A DNA stretch of 6,166 bases from Dehalococcoidia bacterium CG2_30_46_19 (GCA_001872925.1 MNYD01000127.1:1-6166), one strand, 5' to 3'; counted from the stretch's first letter, positions 1 through 5,895 are shown. A program made the numbers and translations. The notes: a model not told the origin generated them from the letters alone.

Positions 1-657
1 GATATCCTGATTGACTTTGTTGATGACCTGGATTTTGATGGCACAACAGGATGGTTGAAAGGAGAGTTTAAGATACGACCGAGAAAGGCTTACTGGGATA
101 GTCGCAAGATTGGTGCTGGACCACCTCCTATTAAGACAAATGATGGCTGGCTACTCATTTACCATGCTGTTGGTGAGCGTGACCCCGGTCGCTATAAGAT
201 AGGAATGATGCTGCTTGATTTGAAGGACCCGACCAGGGTCTTAGCCCGGTCCGAAGAGCCAATATTGGAGCCTCAGGTATGGTACGAAAACGAGGGGTGG
301 AAAGCTGGCGTTATTTATCCCTGTGGAGCTGTGGTAATTAAAGACCGCCTGCTCGTTTACTATGGCGGAGCGGATAAAGTGACGTGCGTTGCTTCGGCAA
401 AACTGGATGAGCTTCTTGAGCAGCTTGTTGGCTCCAGAAGACGAGTGCCAAGCGGTATCTACGCACCGCAAAGAGAGATTGAAACCACAACGGTTATCGC
501 TATAAAGGTAGAACGAATACAAGCCTACTGTGTAAAGTGTCGGGCTAAAAGGGAGATGAGGAACGCCCGAGCAATAACTATGAAAAATGGCAGGCCAGCA
601 ACTCAGGGAGTGTGCCCGGTGTGCGGATCCAAGATGTTCCGGATAATGAAAGCTTGA
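1..657 (+). CDS. GH130 glycoside phosphorylase/hydrolase with C-terminal DUF5679 zinc ribbon (5'-partial)
   Basis: The frame is open from base 1, so the gene starts outside the window; 218 C-terminal residues are visible. A TTG at 55 could be taken as a start, but the protein already matches the family before and across it. Residues 37-134 carry the GH130 C-terminal blades: KIGAGPPPI, GWLLIYHAV, MLLDLKDP, YPCGAVV and YYGGAD. GH130 enzymes are five-bladed beta-propellers that phosphorolyse or hydrolyse beta-mannosides; the His of the YH motif, usual in phosphorolytic members, is present. The general-acid Asp (EDPR motif) would lie upstream and cannot be checked. After a linker of about 40 residues comes a DUF5679-type ribbon with CVKC (Cys177, Cys180) and CPVC (Cys205, Cys208), joined by a NGRPATQG segment. 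There is no signal peptide to judge. The next GH130 gene begins 29 bases downstream, suggesting an operon. Family assignment is firm; substrate is unknown. Confidence 0.88.
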   Translation, partial: DILIDFVDDLDFDGTTGWLKGEFKIRPRKAYWDSRKIGAGPPPIKTNDGWLLIYHAVGERDPGRYKIGMMLLDLKDPTRVLARSEEPILEPQVWYENEGWKAGVIYPCGAVVIKDRLLVYYGGADKVTCVASAKLDELLEQLVGSRRRVPSGIYAPQREIETTTVIAIKVERIQAYCVKCRAKREMRNARAITMKNGRPATQGVCPVCGSKMFRIMKA

Positions 658-686
658 AAGGATGAGCACCGCATATTCCAAAGTCT

Positions 687-2603
687 ATGAGTGAATTTAG
701 ACGTTCTGAAGAAAATCCTATTCTGATACCACTCACTGAGAATGATTGGGAAGCAGAGGCGGTGTTTAATGGCTGTCCTGTGCGCAGTGGCAGAAAGATT
801 CATTTCCTTTACCGAGCGGTTTCGTCGCCGCAGATAGTTTCTGGTATAGAGATGATGGTATCGTCCATCGGGCATGCTATAAGTACTGACGGTATACATT
901 TCAAGTACCGAAGACAATTCATCAAACCCGAGTACTATTGGGAACGATTCGGTTGTGAAGACCCTCGGGTGACTAAACTCGGCGGTAAGTTTTATATTTT
1001 TTACACTGCGTTATCTACCTATCCCTTCTGTGCTGAGGGTATCAGCATCGGTTTAGCCATTACCAGAGACTTCAGCAAAATCGAGGCCAAATATCCGGTC
1101 ACTCATTTCAATTCCAAAGCCATGGCACTCTTCCCAGGAAGAATCGGGGGCAAGATGGTGGCGGTACTTACTGTCAACACGGATAATCCCCCAGCCAAGA
1201 TTGGGCTTGCCTTTTTTGACCAGGAAGAGCAAATCTGGTCTCCCGAGTACTGGGAAGGCTGGTATACCTTCTTAGACGACCATGTTTTACCATTACTGCG
1301 AACACCCGAAGACCATATTGAAGTCGGTGCGCCACCGATAATGACAGAATTCGGCTGGCTTCTGATTTATTCGTATATCCAAAATTACTTCTCTCCCCCG
1401 CCAATTTTCGGCATTGAAGCGGTTCTACTTGATTTGGAAAACCCTGCTAATATTGTGGCACGCACGGAAAAACCATTACTGGTCCCGCAGGCAGTATACG
1501 AGAAATATGGCAGAGTGCCTAACATTATTTTCCCATCCGGAGCTTTTGTGAAGGATAAGGAGCTGAGCATATACTATGGCGCCGCCGACAGCACGTGCGC
1601 TGTAGCCACCGGTAAGTTGAGCACCCTCATCGACGAAATGCTGTTGACGAAGGCACGGAGGATAAAGCTGGAACGCTTCCCCGGAAACCCTATTATCCAA
1701 CCGAAGCCCGAGCATGGGTGGGAGTCAAAGGCGGTTTTCAATCCTGCCGCCCTCTATGAGGATGGGAAAGTCCACCTTGTATACCGTGCTATGTCAGAAG
1801 ACAATACCTCGGTGCTTGGGTATGCTTGCAGTAAGGATGGGTTTATCTTTGAAGAGAGACTTGACAAGCCAATCTACGTGCCTCGCGAGGATTTTGAAAA
1901 GAAGCGTGTGCCTAACGGGAATTCGGGATGCGAAGACCCTAGGCTCACCAGGCTCAATAATGACTTATATATGTGCTACACTGCGTTTGACGGTAAGAGC
2001 GAACCGCGCGTAGCCTTAACCTCTATTGCCGTGAGCGACTTCTTAGCAAAGCATTGGAATTGGGCAAGCCCGGTATTGATTTCGCCCCCGAGTGCTGCTG
2101 ACAAGGACGCCGCTCTTTTCCCCAAAAAAATTAAAGGCAAGTATGCTATTCTCCACCGCCTCGACACGAGTATCTGGCTGGACCTTGTGGATAGTTTAAG
2201 CTTTGAAGAAGGAAGATGGATAAAAGGAAATATCATAATGAGATCGCACCAGGAACAGCCACTTGCAGAGAAAATTGGCATTGCGGCACCACCAATAGAG
2301 ACAAAATATGGGTGGTTGTTGCTTTATCACGTCGTTTCCAAAAAAGGGAGCCATCGCTATTACTACGTGAGCGCCGCTCTCCTTGATGTTGACGACCCGA
2401 CACATGTTATCGCCCGAAGGGAAACCCCTCTTTTTGAGCCCGAAGTGCCTTATGAAAAAGAAGGGCAGGTAGCTGAAGTTGTTTTCCCATGTGGTGCCGT
2501 TGTAATAAATGACCGACTATTTGTTTACTATGGAGGGGCTGATAAGGTGATCGGCGTGGCTACAATAAAACTCTCCGAGCTCTTAAAAAGCTTGTTGTTG
2601 TAA
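687..2603 (+). CDS. Tandem two-domain GH130 beta-mannoside phosphorylase/hydrolase family protein
   Basis: This 638-residue protein holds two full GH130 propellers, about residues 1-318 and 325-638; family members usually have one domain of about 300-350 residues. Both halves show NPI, W..(E/K)AVFN, YRA, GCEDPR (89-94 and 414-419), ALFP, APPI.T..GWLL, LLD...P, FPxGA and YYGxAD. The Asp of EDPR (Asp92, Asp417) is the family's general acid. Domain 2 keeps HR (490-491) and YH (547-548), residues associated with phosphate handling. In domain 1 these align with LT (161-162) and YS (228-229), so that half may be a hydrolase, a binding module or inactive. There is no signal peptide or membrane segment, so it is probably cytoplasmic. 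ATG 687 is the first normal start after an in-frame stop at 663, and it fits the family N-terminus. No well-placed Shine-Dalgarno precedes it, so translation may be coupled to the upstream gene. Substrate is not predictable beyond a likely beta-mannoside. Confidence 0.92.
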   Translation: MSEFRRSEENPILIPLTENDWEAEAVFNGCPVRSGRKIHFLYRAVSSPQIVSGIEMMVSSIGHAISTDGIHFKYRRQFIKPEYYWERFGCEDPRVTKLGGKFYIFYTALSTYPFCAEGISIGLAITRDFSKIEAKYPVTHFNSKAMALFPGRIGGKMVAVLTVNTDNPPAKIGLAFFDQEEQIWSPEYWEGWYTFLDDHVLPLLRTPEDHIEVGAPPIMTEFGWLLIYSYIQNYFSPPPIFGIEAVLLDLENPANIVARTEKPLLVPQAVYEKYGRVPNIIFPSGAFVKDKELSIYYGAADSTCAVATGKLSTLIDEMLLTKARRIKLERFPGNPIIQPKPEHGWESKAVFNPAALYEDGKVHLVYRAMSEDNTSVLGYACSKDGFIFEERLDKPIYVPREDFEKKRVPNGNSGCEDPRLTRLNNDLYMCYTAFDGKSEPRVALTSIAVSDFLAKHWNWASPVLISPPSAADKDAALFPKKIKGKYAILHRLDTSIWLDLVDSLSFEEGRWIKGNIIMRSHQEQPLAEKIGIAAPPIETKYGWLLLYHVVSKKGSHRYYYVSAALLDVDDPTHVIARRETPLFEPEVPYEKEGQVAEVVFPCGAVVINDRLFVYYGGADKVIGVATIKLSELLKSLLL

Positions 2604-2634
2604 AGCAGAATCAGTAGGTAAAGGTAGCATCTTA

Positions 2635-2664
2635 TAGGCAGTAAAGGACTTGAACCTCCGACTT
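2635..2664 (-). other. tRNA 3'-half-like remnant (T-arm plus acceptor strand)
   Basis: Read on the minus strand, this stretch resembles the end of a tRNA. A five-base T-stem GGAGG (2659-2655) pairs with CCTTT (2647-2643), with two G-T wobbles, around the loop TTCAAGT. A seven-base acceptor-like strand ACTGCCT and an A at the discriminator position follow. No CCA follows, no matching 5' acceptor strand AGGCAGT is seen, and no seven-base anticodon loop can be drawn upstream. It is therefore not a functional tRNA. It may be a remnant left by an integration or recombination event at a tRNA gene, or chance. Confidence 0.3.
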
Positions 2665-2733
2665 CCAAATCAATTTAGAAACAAGAAAGGGTGAGAGGAT
2701 GGTAGATTTGGCAAGTAAGCGTGCGTCCTGACC

Positions 2734-2761
2734 TTGTGACTTTAGCGAGGAAACCTAATAG
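2734..2761 (+). promoter_or_regulatory. Possible sigma-70-like promoter for the LOG-family gene
   Basis: TTGTGA (2734-2739) and TAATAG (2756-2761) are separated by 16 bases, and the start codon lies 55 bases beyond the -10. Both hexamers are imperfect. TATAGT at 2785-2790 is an alternative -10 but has no matching -35. The two-hundred-base gap after the GH130 gene makes a separate promoter for the LOG gene likely, but this exact site is a weak call. Confidence 0.28.
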
Positions 2762-2806
2762 TAGAGACACTGAAGGCTGCATAATATAGTAATATTCATT
2801 TGCTGT

Positions 2807-2812
2807 GGAGGG
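2807..2812 (+). promoter_or_regulatory. Ribosome binding site fixing the LOG-family start
   Basis: GGAGGG lies four bases before the ATG at 2817. A GTG at 2805 in the same frame would place this element inside the coding region and has no Shine-Dalgarno of its own, so ATG 2817 is preferred. Confidence 0.8.
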
Positions 2813-2816
2813 CAAC

Positions 2817-3500
2817 ATGAGATACGAATATGAAATTAACGAGTTAGCCAAAGAAGAGTCCTGGCGCATGTTCCGGATAATAGGCGAATTGGTCGAGGGA
2901 TTTGATAAACTTTCAGGTATAGAGCCAGCAGTAACTATATATGGTTCGGCCCGACTCCAGCCGGATACTGAGCTTTATGTACAGACAGAAGAGATAGCAC
3001 GTCGGCTCGGAGAGATGGGCTTCTCTATTGTAACTGGCGGTGGCCCTGGTATTATGGAGGCAGCCAATAAGGGTGCCCTTGAAGCTAGAACTACGTCAGT
3101 TGGATTGAACATTGAACTACCTGAGGAACAGGTTAGCAATGCCTATACCACAAAGTCATTAACATTCAGTCACTTCTTCGCCCGCAAAATCATGCTGGTG
3201 AAGTATGCCACCGCCTTTATCATCATGCCCGGCGGGGCAGGAACGCTTGACGAGTTAACTGAGGTACTAACCCTGATGCAAACCCATAAGATAAAACCTT
3301 TTCCTGTGATACTATTCAACAGCAGGTACTGGAAAGGATTTCTTGACTGGTTGCAGAGTTCTGTCCTAGCTAGAGGATTTATCTCCGCAGAAGATTTGGA
3401 TTTACTTAGAGTTTGCGATGAACCTGACACGGTAATTGAGATAGTTCAGAGATGGCATACAAAGCAGGAGGTTGTCGGTAAAAAAGCTCTGGTCAGATAA
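2817..3500 (+). CDS. LOG family (TIGR00730) Rossmann-fold nucleotide phosphoribohydrolase-like protein
   Basis: This 227-residue protein carries the lysine-decarboxylase-like LOG signature. IYGSAR (41-46) begins the Rossmann fold. GGGPGIMEAAN (74-84) is the phosphate-binding loop. FFARK (120-124) supplies the conserved Arg-Lys, and PGGAGTLDE (138-146) contains the catalytic-loop Glu146. Characterised family members cleave the N-glycosidic bond of nucleoside 5'-monophosphates (cytokinin riboside monophosphates in plants, general NMPs in PpnN-type enzymes). 'Lysine decarboxylase' annotations of this family are misleading. The N-terminal helix of about 30 residues and the length fit the longer bacterial TIGR00730 form. 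The protein is cytosolic and probably dimeric. The start at ATG 2817 is set by GGAGGG. It is separated from the GH130 genes by 213 bases and converges on the nuclease gene downstream, so it is probably its own transcription unit. Family call is strong; physiological substrate is inferred. Confidence 0.93.
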   Translation: MRYEYEINELAKEESWRMFRIIGELVEGFDKLSGIEPAVTIYGSARLQPDTELYVQTEEIARRLGEMGFSIVTGGGPGIMEAANKGALEARTTSVGLNIELPEEQVSNAYTTKSLTFSHFFARKIMLVKYATAFIIMPGGAGTLDELTEVLTLMQTHKIKPFPVILFNSRYWKGFLDWLQSSVLARGFISAEDLDLLRVCDEPDTVIEIVQRWHTKQEVVGKKALVR

Positions 3501-3586
3501 CTAGATAGCTATTGAGCTGGCCTTCCACTGAATAGTGCACACGGTATAACCGCACCTTGACTTTGATTGAAAAATATCCGGCACTA

Positions 3587-4993
3587 CTAATCCAGGATAA
3601 TCTCGTCCCGGTACTCTGGCACCGATATCTCCCAGCCAGTTCTTTCTCTCAGTAAGTCAGCGAATCGCAGGGCTGCTTCTGGCTCCCCATGGACGATGAA
3701 TAGATGCCTAGGTGGCCTTTGGAGAGCCGATAACCACCGAAAAAGTTCATCTCTATCGGCATGGGCTGAAAAACCATGTATCTGAGCCACCTTGGCCCTG
3801 ACAGGGTACTTCTGCCCCAGTATCCTCACCTCTTTGTCACCGCCAACGATTTCTCGTCCCAGGGTGCCCATCGCTTGATATCCTACGAAAAGAATCGTAC
3901 TCTCCGGTCTGGAAATGTTTCTAACCAGATGATATTTTATTCTACCTCCGGTGCACATGCCGGAGCCAGCGATTATCATGGCAGACCCGGCTATGTAATT
4001 TATCGCCTTTGACTGGTCCACTGTCCTGACCATAGTGAGGCCAGGGAAGTCAAACGGCGATTTTCCCTGTCGAATAAGTGCTAGCATCTCCTTGTCGAAT
4101 AGTTCAGTATGATGTTGGAACACCTCTGTGACGCTTAACGCCATAGGGCTGTCGACGAAAACCACAAGGTGCGGTATACGGTCTTTGATTAGCAATTCAT
4201 TCAGGTAATAGAGAACTTCCTGTGACCTCTCAAGGGCAAAGCTTGGGATGAGTATATTCCCGGCAGCCTCTACGGTTGAGCTTATCACCCTGGCAAGCTC
4301 GTCGCTGATGGTTTCCTGGCTCTCGTGCAGCCTGTCGCCATAGGTAGACTCCACCAGCACGTAATCCGCCTGGTCGAAGAGGGTTGGGTCCCGCAGTATA
4401 GGCTTGTTCCACCGCCCAACATCCCCAGAAAAGAGAAGAGTCCTTTTTTCTCCATCTTGGCTTACCGTGACCTTTATCATGGATGAGCCAAGGACATGAC
4501 CAGCATCGTGGAAGGTGGCTGTAACCCCATCACCTATCTGGACCGGCTCTCCGTAGTAGATAGGTGACAATAGACGAAAACAATCTTTGGCGTCATCTGT
4601 GGTGTACAGCGGGACCTCAGGATAAGTGCCTCTCCTTCCCTCCCGCTGGTGCCTTTTCCTCTTGAACTCGGCATCTTCCTGCTGGATATTTGCGGAATCC
4701 ATGAGTATGATTTTAGCAATTTCAGAAGTGGCAGCAGTGCAGTATACATGCCCGTCAAACCCTTCACGCACTAGCTTGGGCAGTAGACCACAATGGTCGA
4801 GGTGAGCGTGGGTCAGAAGCACGGCATCGATGCTGTCGGGCGGGATGAGAAAGGGCTCCCAATTTCTTCCCCTGAACTCCCTTTCCTGATAAAGCCCACA
4901 ATCTACCAAGAATCTGACGTCATTGGCCTCCACAAGATACCGTGAGCCCGTAACGTTCCGGGCCGCACCCAGAAAGCTTAGCTTAATATGCAT
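3587..4993 (-). CDS. MBL-fold beta-CASP ribonuclease (CPSF-73/RNA-exonuclease-like)
   Basis: The 468-residue protein has the complete metallo-beta-lactamase/beta-CASP motif set. Motif 1 is Asp31 (LVDCG); motif 2 is HAHLDH (62-67); motif 3 is His166 in GHVLGS; motif 4 is Asp191 in FSGDVG. Motif A is Glu215 in VESTYGD, motif B is His411 in GFSAHAD, and motif C is His435 in VHGE. The beta-CASP cap lies between motif A and motif B and includes GSGMCTGGR (343-351). These residues bind two zinc ions, and the family cleaves RNA, often as both endo- and exonuclease. No KH domain precedes the MBL domain, unlike archaeal aCPSF1, so it belongs with the shorter bacterial enzymes. No signal peptide; cytosolic. 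The ATG at 4993 has AGAGG seven bases upstream and a well-formed promoter behind it. Its 3' end faces the LOG gene across 86 bases. All catalytic residues are intact, so it should be active. Confidence 0.95.
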   Translation of the reverse strand: MHIKLSFLGAARNVTGSRYLVEANDVRFLVDCGLYQEREFRGRNWEPFLIPPDSIDAVLLTHAHLDHCGLLPKLVREGFDGHVYCTAATSEIAKIILMDSANIQQEDAEFKRKRHQREGRRGTYPEVPLYTTDDAKDCFRLLSPIYYGEPVQIGDGVTATFHDAGHVLGSSMIKVTVSQDGEKRTLLFSGDVGRWNKPILRDPTLFDQADYVLVESTYGDRLHESQETISDELARVISSTVEAAGNILIPSFALERSQEVLYYLNELLIKDRIPHLVVFVDSPMALSVTEVFQHHTELFDKEMLALIRQGKSPFDFPGLTMVRTVDQSKAINYIAGSAMIIAGSGMCTGGRIKYHLVRNISRPESTILFVGYQAMGTLGREIVGGDKEVRILGQKYPVRAKVAQIHGFSAHADRDELFRWLSALQRPPRHLFIVHGEPEAALRFADLLRERTGWEISVPEYRDEIILD

Positions 4994-5000
4994 AGTTTTG

Positions 5001-5005
5001 CCTCT
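5001..5005 (-). promoter_or_regulatory. Ribosome binding site of the beta-CASP nuclease gene
   Basis: On the minus strand this reads AGAGG, seven bases before the ATG at 4993. It supports that start codon, which also gives the usual beta-CASP N-terminus (KLSFLGAARNVTGS). Confidence 0.65.
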
Positions 5006-5037
5006 AGGCTATGCTTGCCTCCCAAAGTTATAGCGTA

Positions 5038-5066
5038 ATTTTAGCACTCGCTCTATTAGTAGCCAA
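5038..5066 (-). promoter_or_regulatory. Sigma-70-like promoter of the beta-CASP nuclease gene
   Basis: On the minus strand TTGGCT (5066-5061) and TAAAAT (5043-5038) are separated by exactly 17 bases. They match the -35 consensus at four and the -10 at five of six positions. Transcription would begin near 5031, giving a leader of about 38 bases before the ATG at 4993. Confidence 0.55.
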
Positions 5067-5213
5067 TAGGTAACATACTTGTTGAGACAGGGTAAGTTGT
5101 CGGAGATACCACTGGATGCGAACCGGACACATGGCTAAACAATCCATCGTAATGTGCAATATCCACATCGGCCAGAGGGATTGTGACCTCTTCAGCAACA
5201 TTCCCATTTTCTC

Positions 5214-5242
5214 TTGTGTGCTGTGTGCTTTATTGCTACAAT
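5214..5242 (+). promoter_or_regulatory. Extended -10 promoter of the DUF3795 gene
   Basis: TTGTGT (5214-5219) and TACAAT (5237-5242) lie 17 bases apart. TG at 5234-5235 one base before the -10 forms an extended -10 element, which can compensate for the weak -35. Transcription would begin near 5249 and give a leader of nearly 90 bases containing the complementary segments at 5271-5334. Confidence 0.5.
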
Positions 5243-5324
5243 TATCATCAGCGAGATTACAGGGCTAAATGGTTAAACTGAAAGCTAGTTCGAAAGTTCT
5301 ACCTATTGTAACCCTAGCTTCACC

Positions 5325-5335
5325 AAGGAGGTGAT
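5325..5335 (+). promoter_or_regulatory. Full-length Shine-Dalgarno within a small hairpin
   Basis: AAGGAGGTGAT complements eleven bases of the usual bacterial 16S rRNA tail, an unusually long match. It sits just before ATG 5337 and excludes the overlapping GTG at 5331 as the start. TCACC (5320-5324) can pair with GGTGA (5330-5334), closing a five-base loop AAGGA, so half of the site could be masked by the leader. Confidence 0.75.
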
Positions 5336-5336
5336 T

Positions 5337-5609
5337 ATGAAAGCAGGAGCCTGTGGCATAGCTTGCGAGGTTTGCGGTTATTTTGTTAAGGGAATATGTG
5401 ATGGGTGTGTTGCTGGCAATGATGAAGGTGCATCAAAGAAGCTGGAAACGCAGAAGGCGAAGTTGGGTTTTAACTGTCCCGTTCTTGAGTGTGCCTTTAA
5501 AAACAAGATAGGCTACTGTCTTAAGGATTGTAATAAATTTCCCTGCGAAGTATTGTATCAAGGATTTCCTTACAGCAAGGGATTTTTAGATATATTTAAG
5601 AAGAGGTAA
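5337..5609 (+). CDS. DUF3795 family cysteine-rich protein
   Basis: This 90-residue protein contains ten cysteines: 6, 10, 13, 21, 24, 47, 52, 61, 65 and 70. Their spacing, CGIACEVCGYF near the N-terminus, then CDGC, a central C....C, and CLKDCNKFPCE near the end, is the layout of DUF3795 proteins. These are common in anaerobic bacteria and archaea and have no established reaction. The clustered Cys suggest bound zinc or an iron-sulfur centre, but which metal is not shown by sequence. There is no signal peptide or membrane helix. The ATG at 5337 follows a perfect Shine-Dalgarno. The next gene begins five bases after the stop and uses a ribosome site inside this gene's last codons, so the two are probably co-translated. 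Function is unknown; the family call rests on the cysteine pattern and the NKFPCE segment. Confidence 0.85.
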   Translation: MKAGACGIACEVCGYFVKGICDGCVAGNDEGASKKLETQKAKLGFNCPVLECAFKNKIGYCLKDCNKFPCEVLYQGFPYSKGFLDIFKKR

Positions 5610-5614
5610 CAAAG

Positions 5615-5821
5615 ATGTCTGGCAAGATGGAAGAACCCAAGAAGGGAAAGGGAGTCAGCGGACTAGTTTTCGCAGCGTGCCTCTTTCTTGGTCTTGGAAT
5701 TGGCATAGGATTAGATTATATGCCAGCTGCTCTTTTCATTGGTATGGCGGTTGGCTTTCTAGCTATGGCAATCTTGCGGCTTAAGCTTGGTGGTGGTGAT
5801 TGTGCCCCTGTAGCTCAGTAG
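5615..5821 (+). CDS. Small two-helix membrane protein ending inside tRNA-Arg
   Basis: I do not recognise a named family. The 68-residue product has a charged, lysine-rich N-terminus (residues 1-13), a glycine-rich hydrophobic helix (about 15-33), a short Asp-Tyr-Met-Pro turn and a second helix (about 37-55), then the basic RLKL and a GGGDC tail. Two helices with a positive N-terminus predict an integral membrane hairpin with both ends inside. ATG 5615 is preceded by AAGAGG (5601-5606), which lies in the last codons of the DUF3795 gene, so coupling is likely. The final codons, giving A-P-V-A-Q, and the TAG stop lie within the 5' acceptor, D-stem and D-loop of the tRNA-Arg gene, an 18-base overlap. 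The natural C-terminus therefore depends on unprocessed transcript. Reality of the gene is supported by its ribosome site and sensible topology. Confidence 0.7.
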   Translation: MSGKMEEPKKGKGVSGLVFAACLFLGLGIGIGLDYMPAALFIGMAVGFLAMAILRLKLGGGDCAPVAQ

Positions 5822-5877
5822 GATAGAGCAGCGGTTTCCTAAACCGCGTGTCGGGCGTTCGAGTCGCCCCAGGGGTA
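5804..5877 (+). tRNA. tRNA-Arg (CCT)
   Basis: A complete cloverleaf can be drawn. Acceptor GCCCCTG pairs with CAGGGGT, with a G1-T72 wobble. The D-stem is GCTC/GAGC; the anticodon stem GCGGT/ACCGC encloses TTCCTAA, giving anticodon CCT, which reads AGG. The variable loop is GTGTC, and the T-stem GGGCG/CGCCC encloses TTCGAGT. The CCA end is not encoded: TTT follows the discriminator A. Its first 18 bases are also the end of the upstream small membrane protein gene. Confidence 0.96.
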
Positions 5878-5882
5878 TTTGA

Positions 5883-5895
5883 TATAATTTATAAT
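5883..5895 (+). promoter_or_regulatory. Two tandem TATAAT hexamers before tRNA-Trp
   Basis: The A+T-rich spacer between tRNA-Arg and tRNA-Trp holds two exact TATAAT hexamers, at 5883-5888 and 5890-5895. The corresponding -35 positions fall inside tRNA-Arg and show no good match. The second would start transcription almost at the first base of tRNA-Trp. A weak internal promoter is possible; simple A+T richness is the alternative. Confidence 0.25.

Larger units (their letters stand above)
4994..5336. other. Divergent intergenic regulatory region
   Basis: This 343-base gap separates the leftward nuclease gene from the rightward DUF3795 gene. It holds a promoter for each side (5038-5066 minus, 5214-5242 plus), the two ribosome binding sites, and several complementary segments in the rightward leader (5271-5334). 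The middle, about 5070-5210, shows no gene I can support: only a 50-codon open frame (5116-5268) that runs over the rightward promoter. No tRNA or riboswitch that I recognise lies here. Confidence 0.7.

Noticed and set aside
241..681. Long minus-strand open frame opposite the first GH130 gene
   Set aside because: It is antisense to a clearly conserved coding frame and shows no domain or ribosome site; the same holds for the other antisense frames over GH130, LOG and nuclease genes.
1714..2013. Plus-strand open frame in another phase inside the tandem GH130 gene
   Set aside because: It overlaps the conserved GCEDPR region of domain 2 and gives an unrecognisable peptide.
2640..2720. A full minus-strand tRNA around the T-arm-like sequence
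   Set aside because: No 5' acceptor partner, D-arm or seven-base anticodon loop can be drawn; only the 3'-half likeness is kept.
2604..2816. Search for a terminator after the GH130 operon
   Set aside because: No G+C-rich hairpin followed by a T-run is visible in this gap.
3526..3555. Two small hairpins (CACT-GAAT-AGTG and CGGT-ATA-ACCG) between convergent genes, considered as a two-way terminator
   Set aside because: Stems are only four pairs and no T-run follows on either strand.
5110..5132. Minus-strand stretch resembling a tRNA T-arm (GGTTCGCATCC)
   Set aside because: The loop lacks the invariant A58 and the stem fails after two pairs.
5116..5268. A 50-codon plus-strand open frame starting at ATG 5116, with GGAG ten bases upstream
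   Set aside because: Composition is unlike a protein, spacing to the ribosome site is long, and it covers the likely DUF3795 promoter; probably chance.
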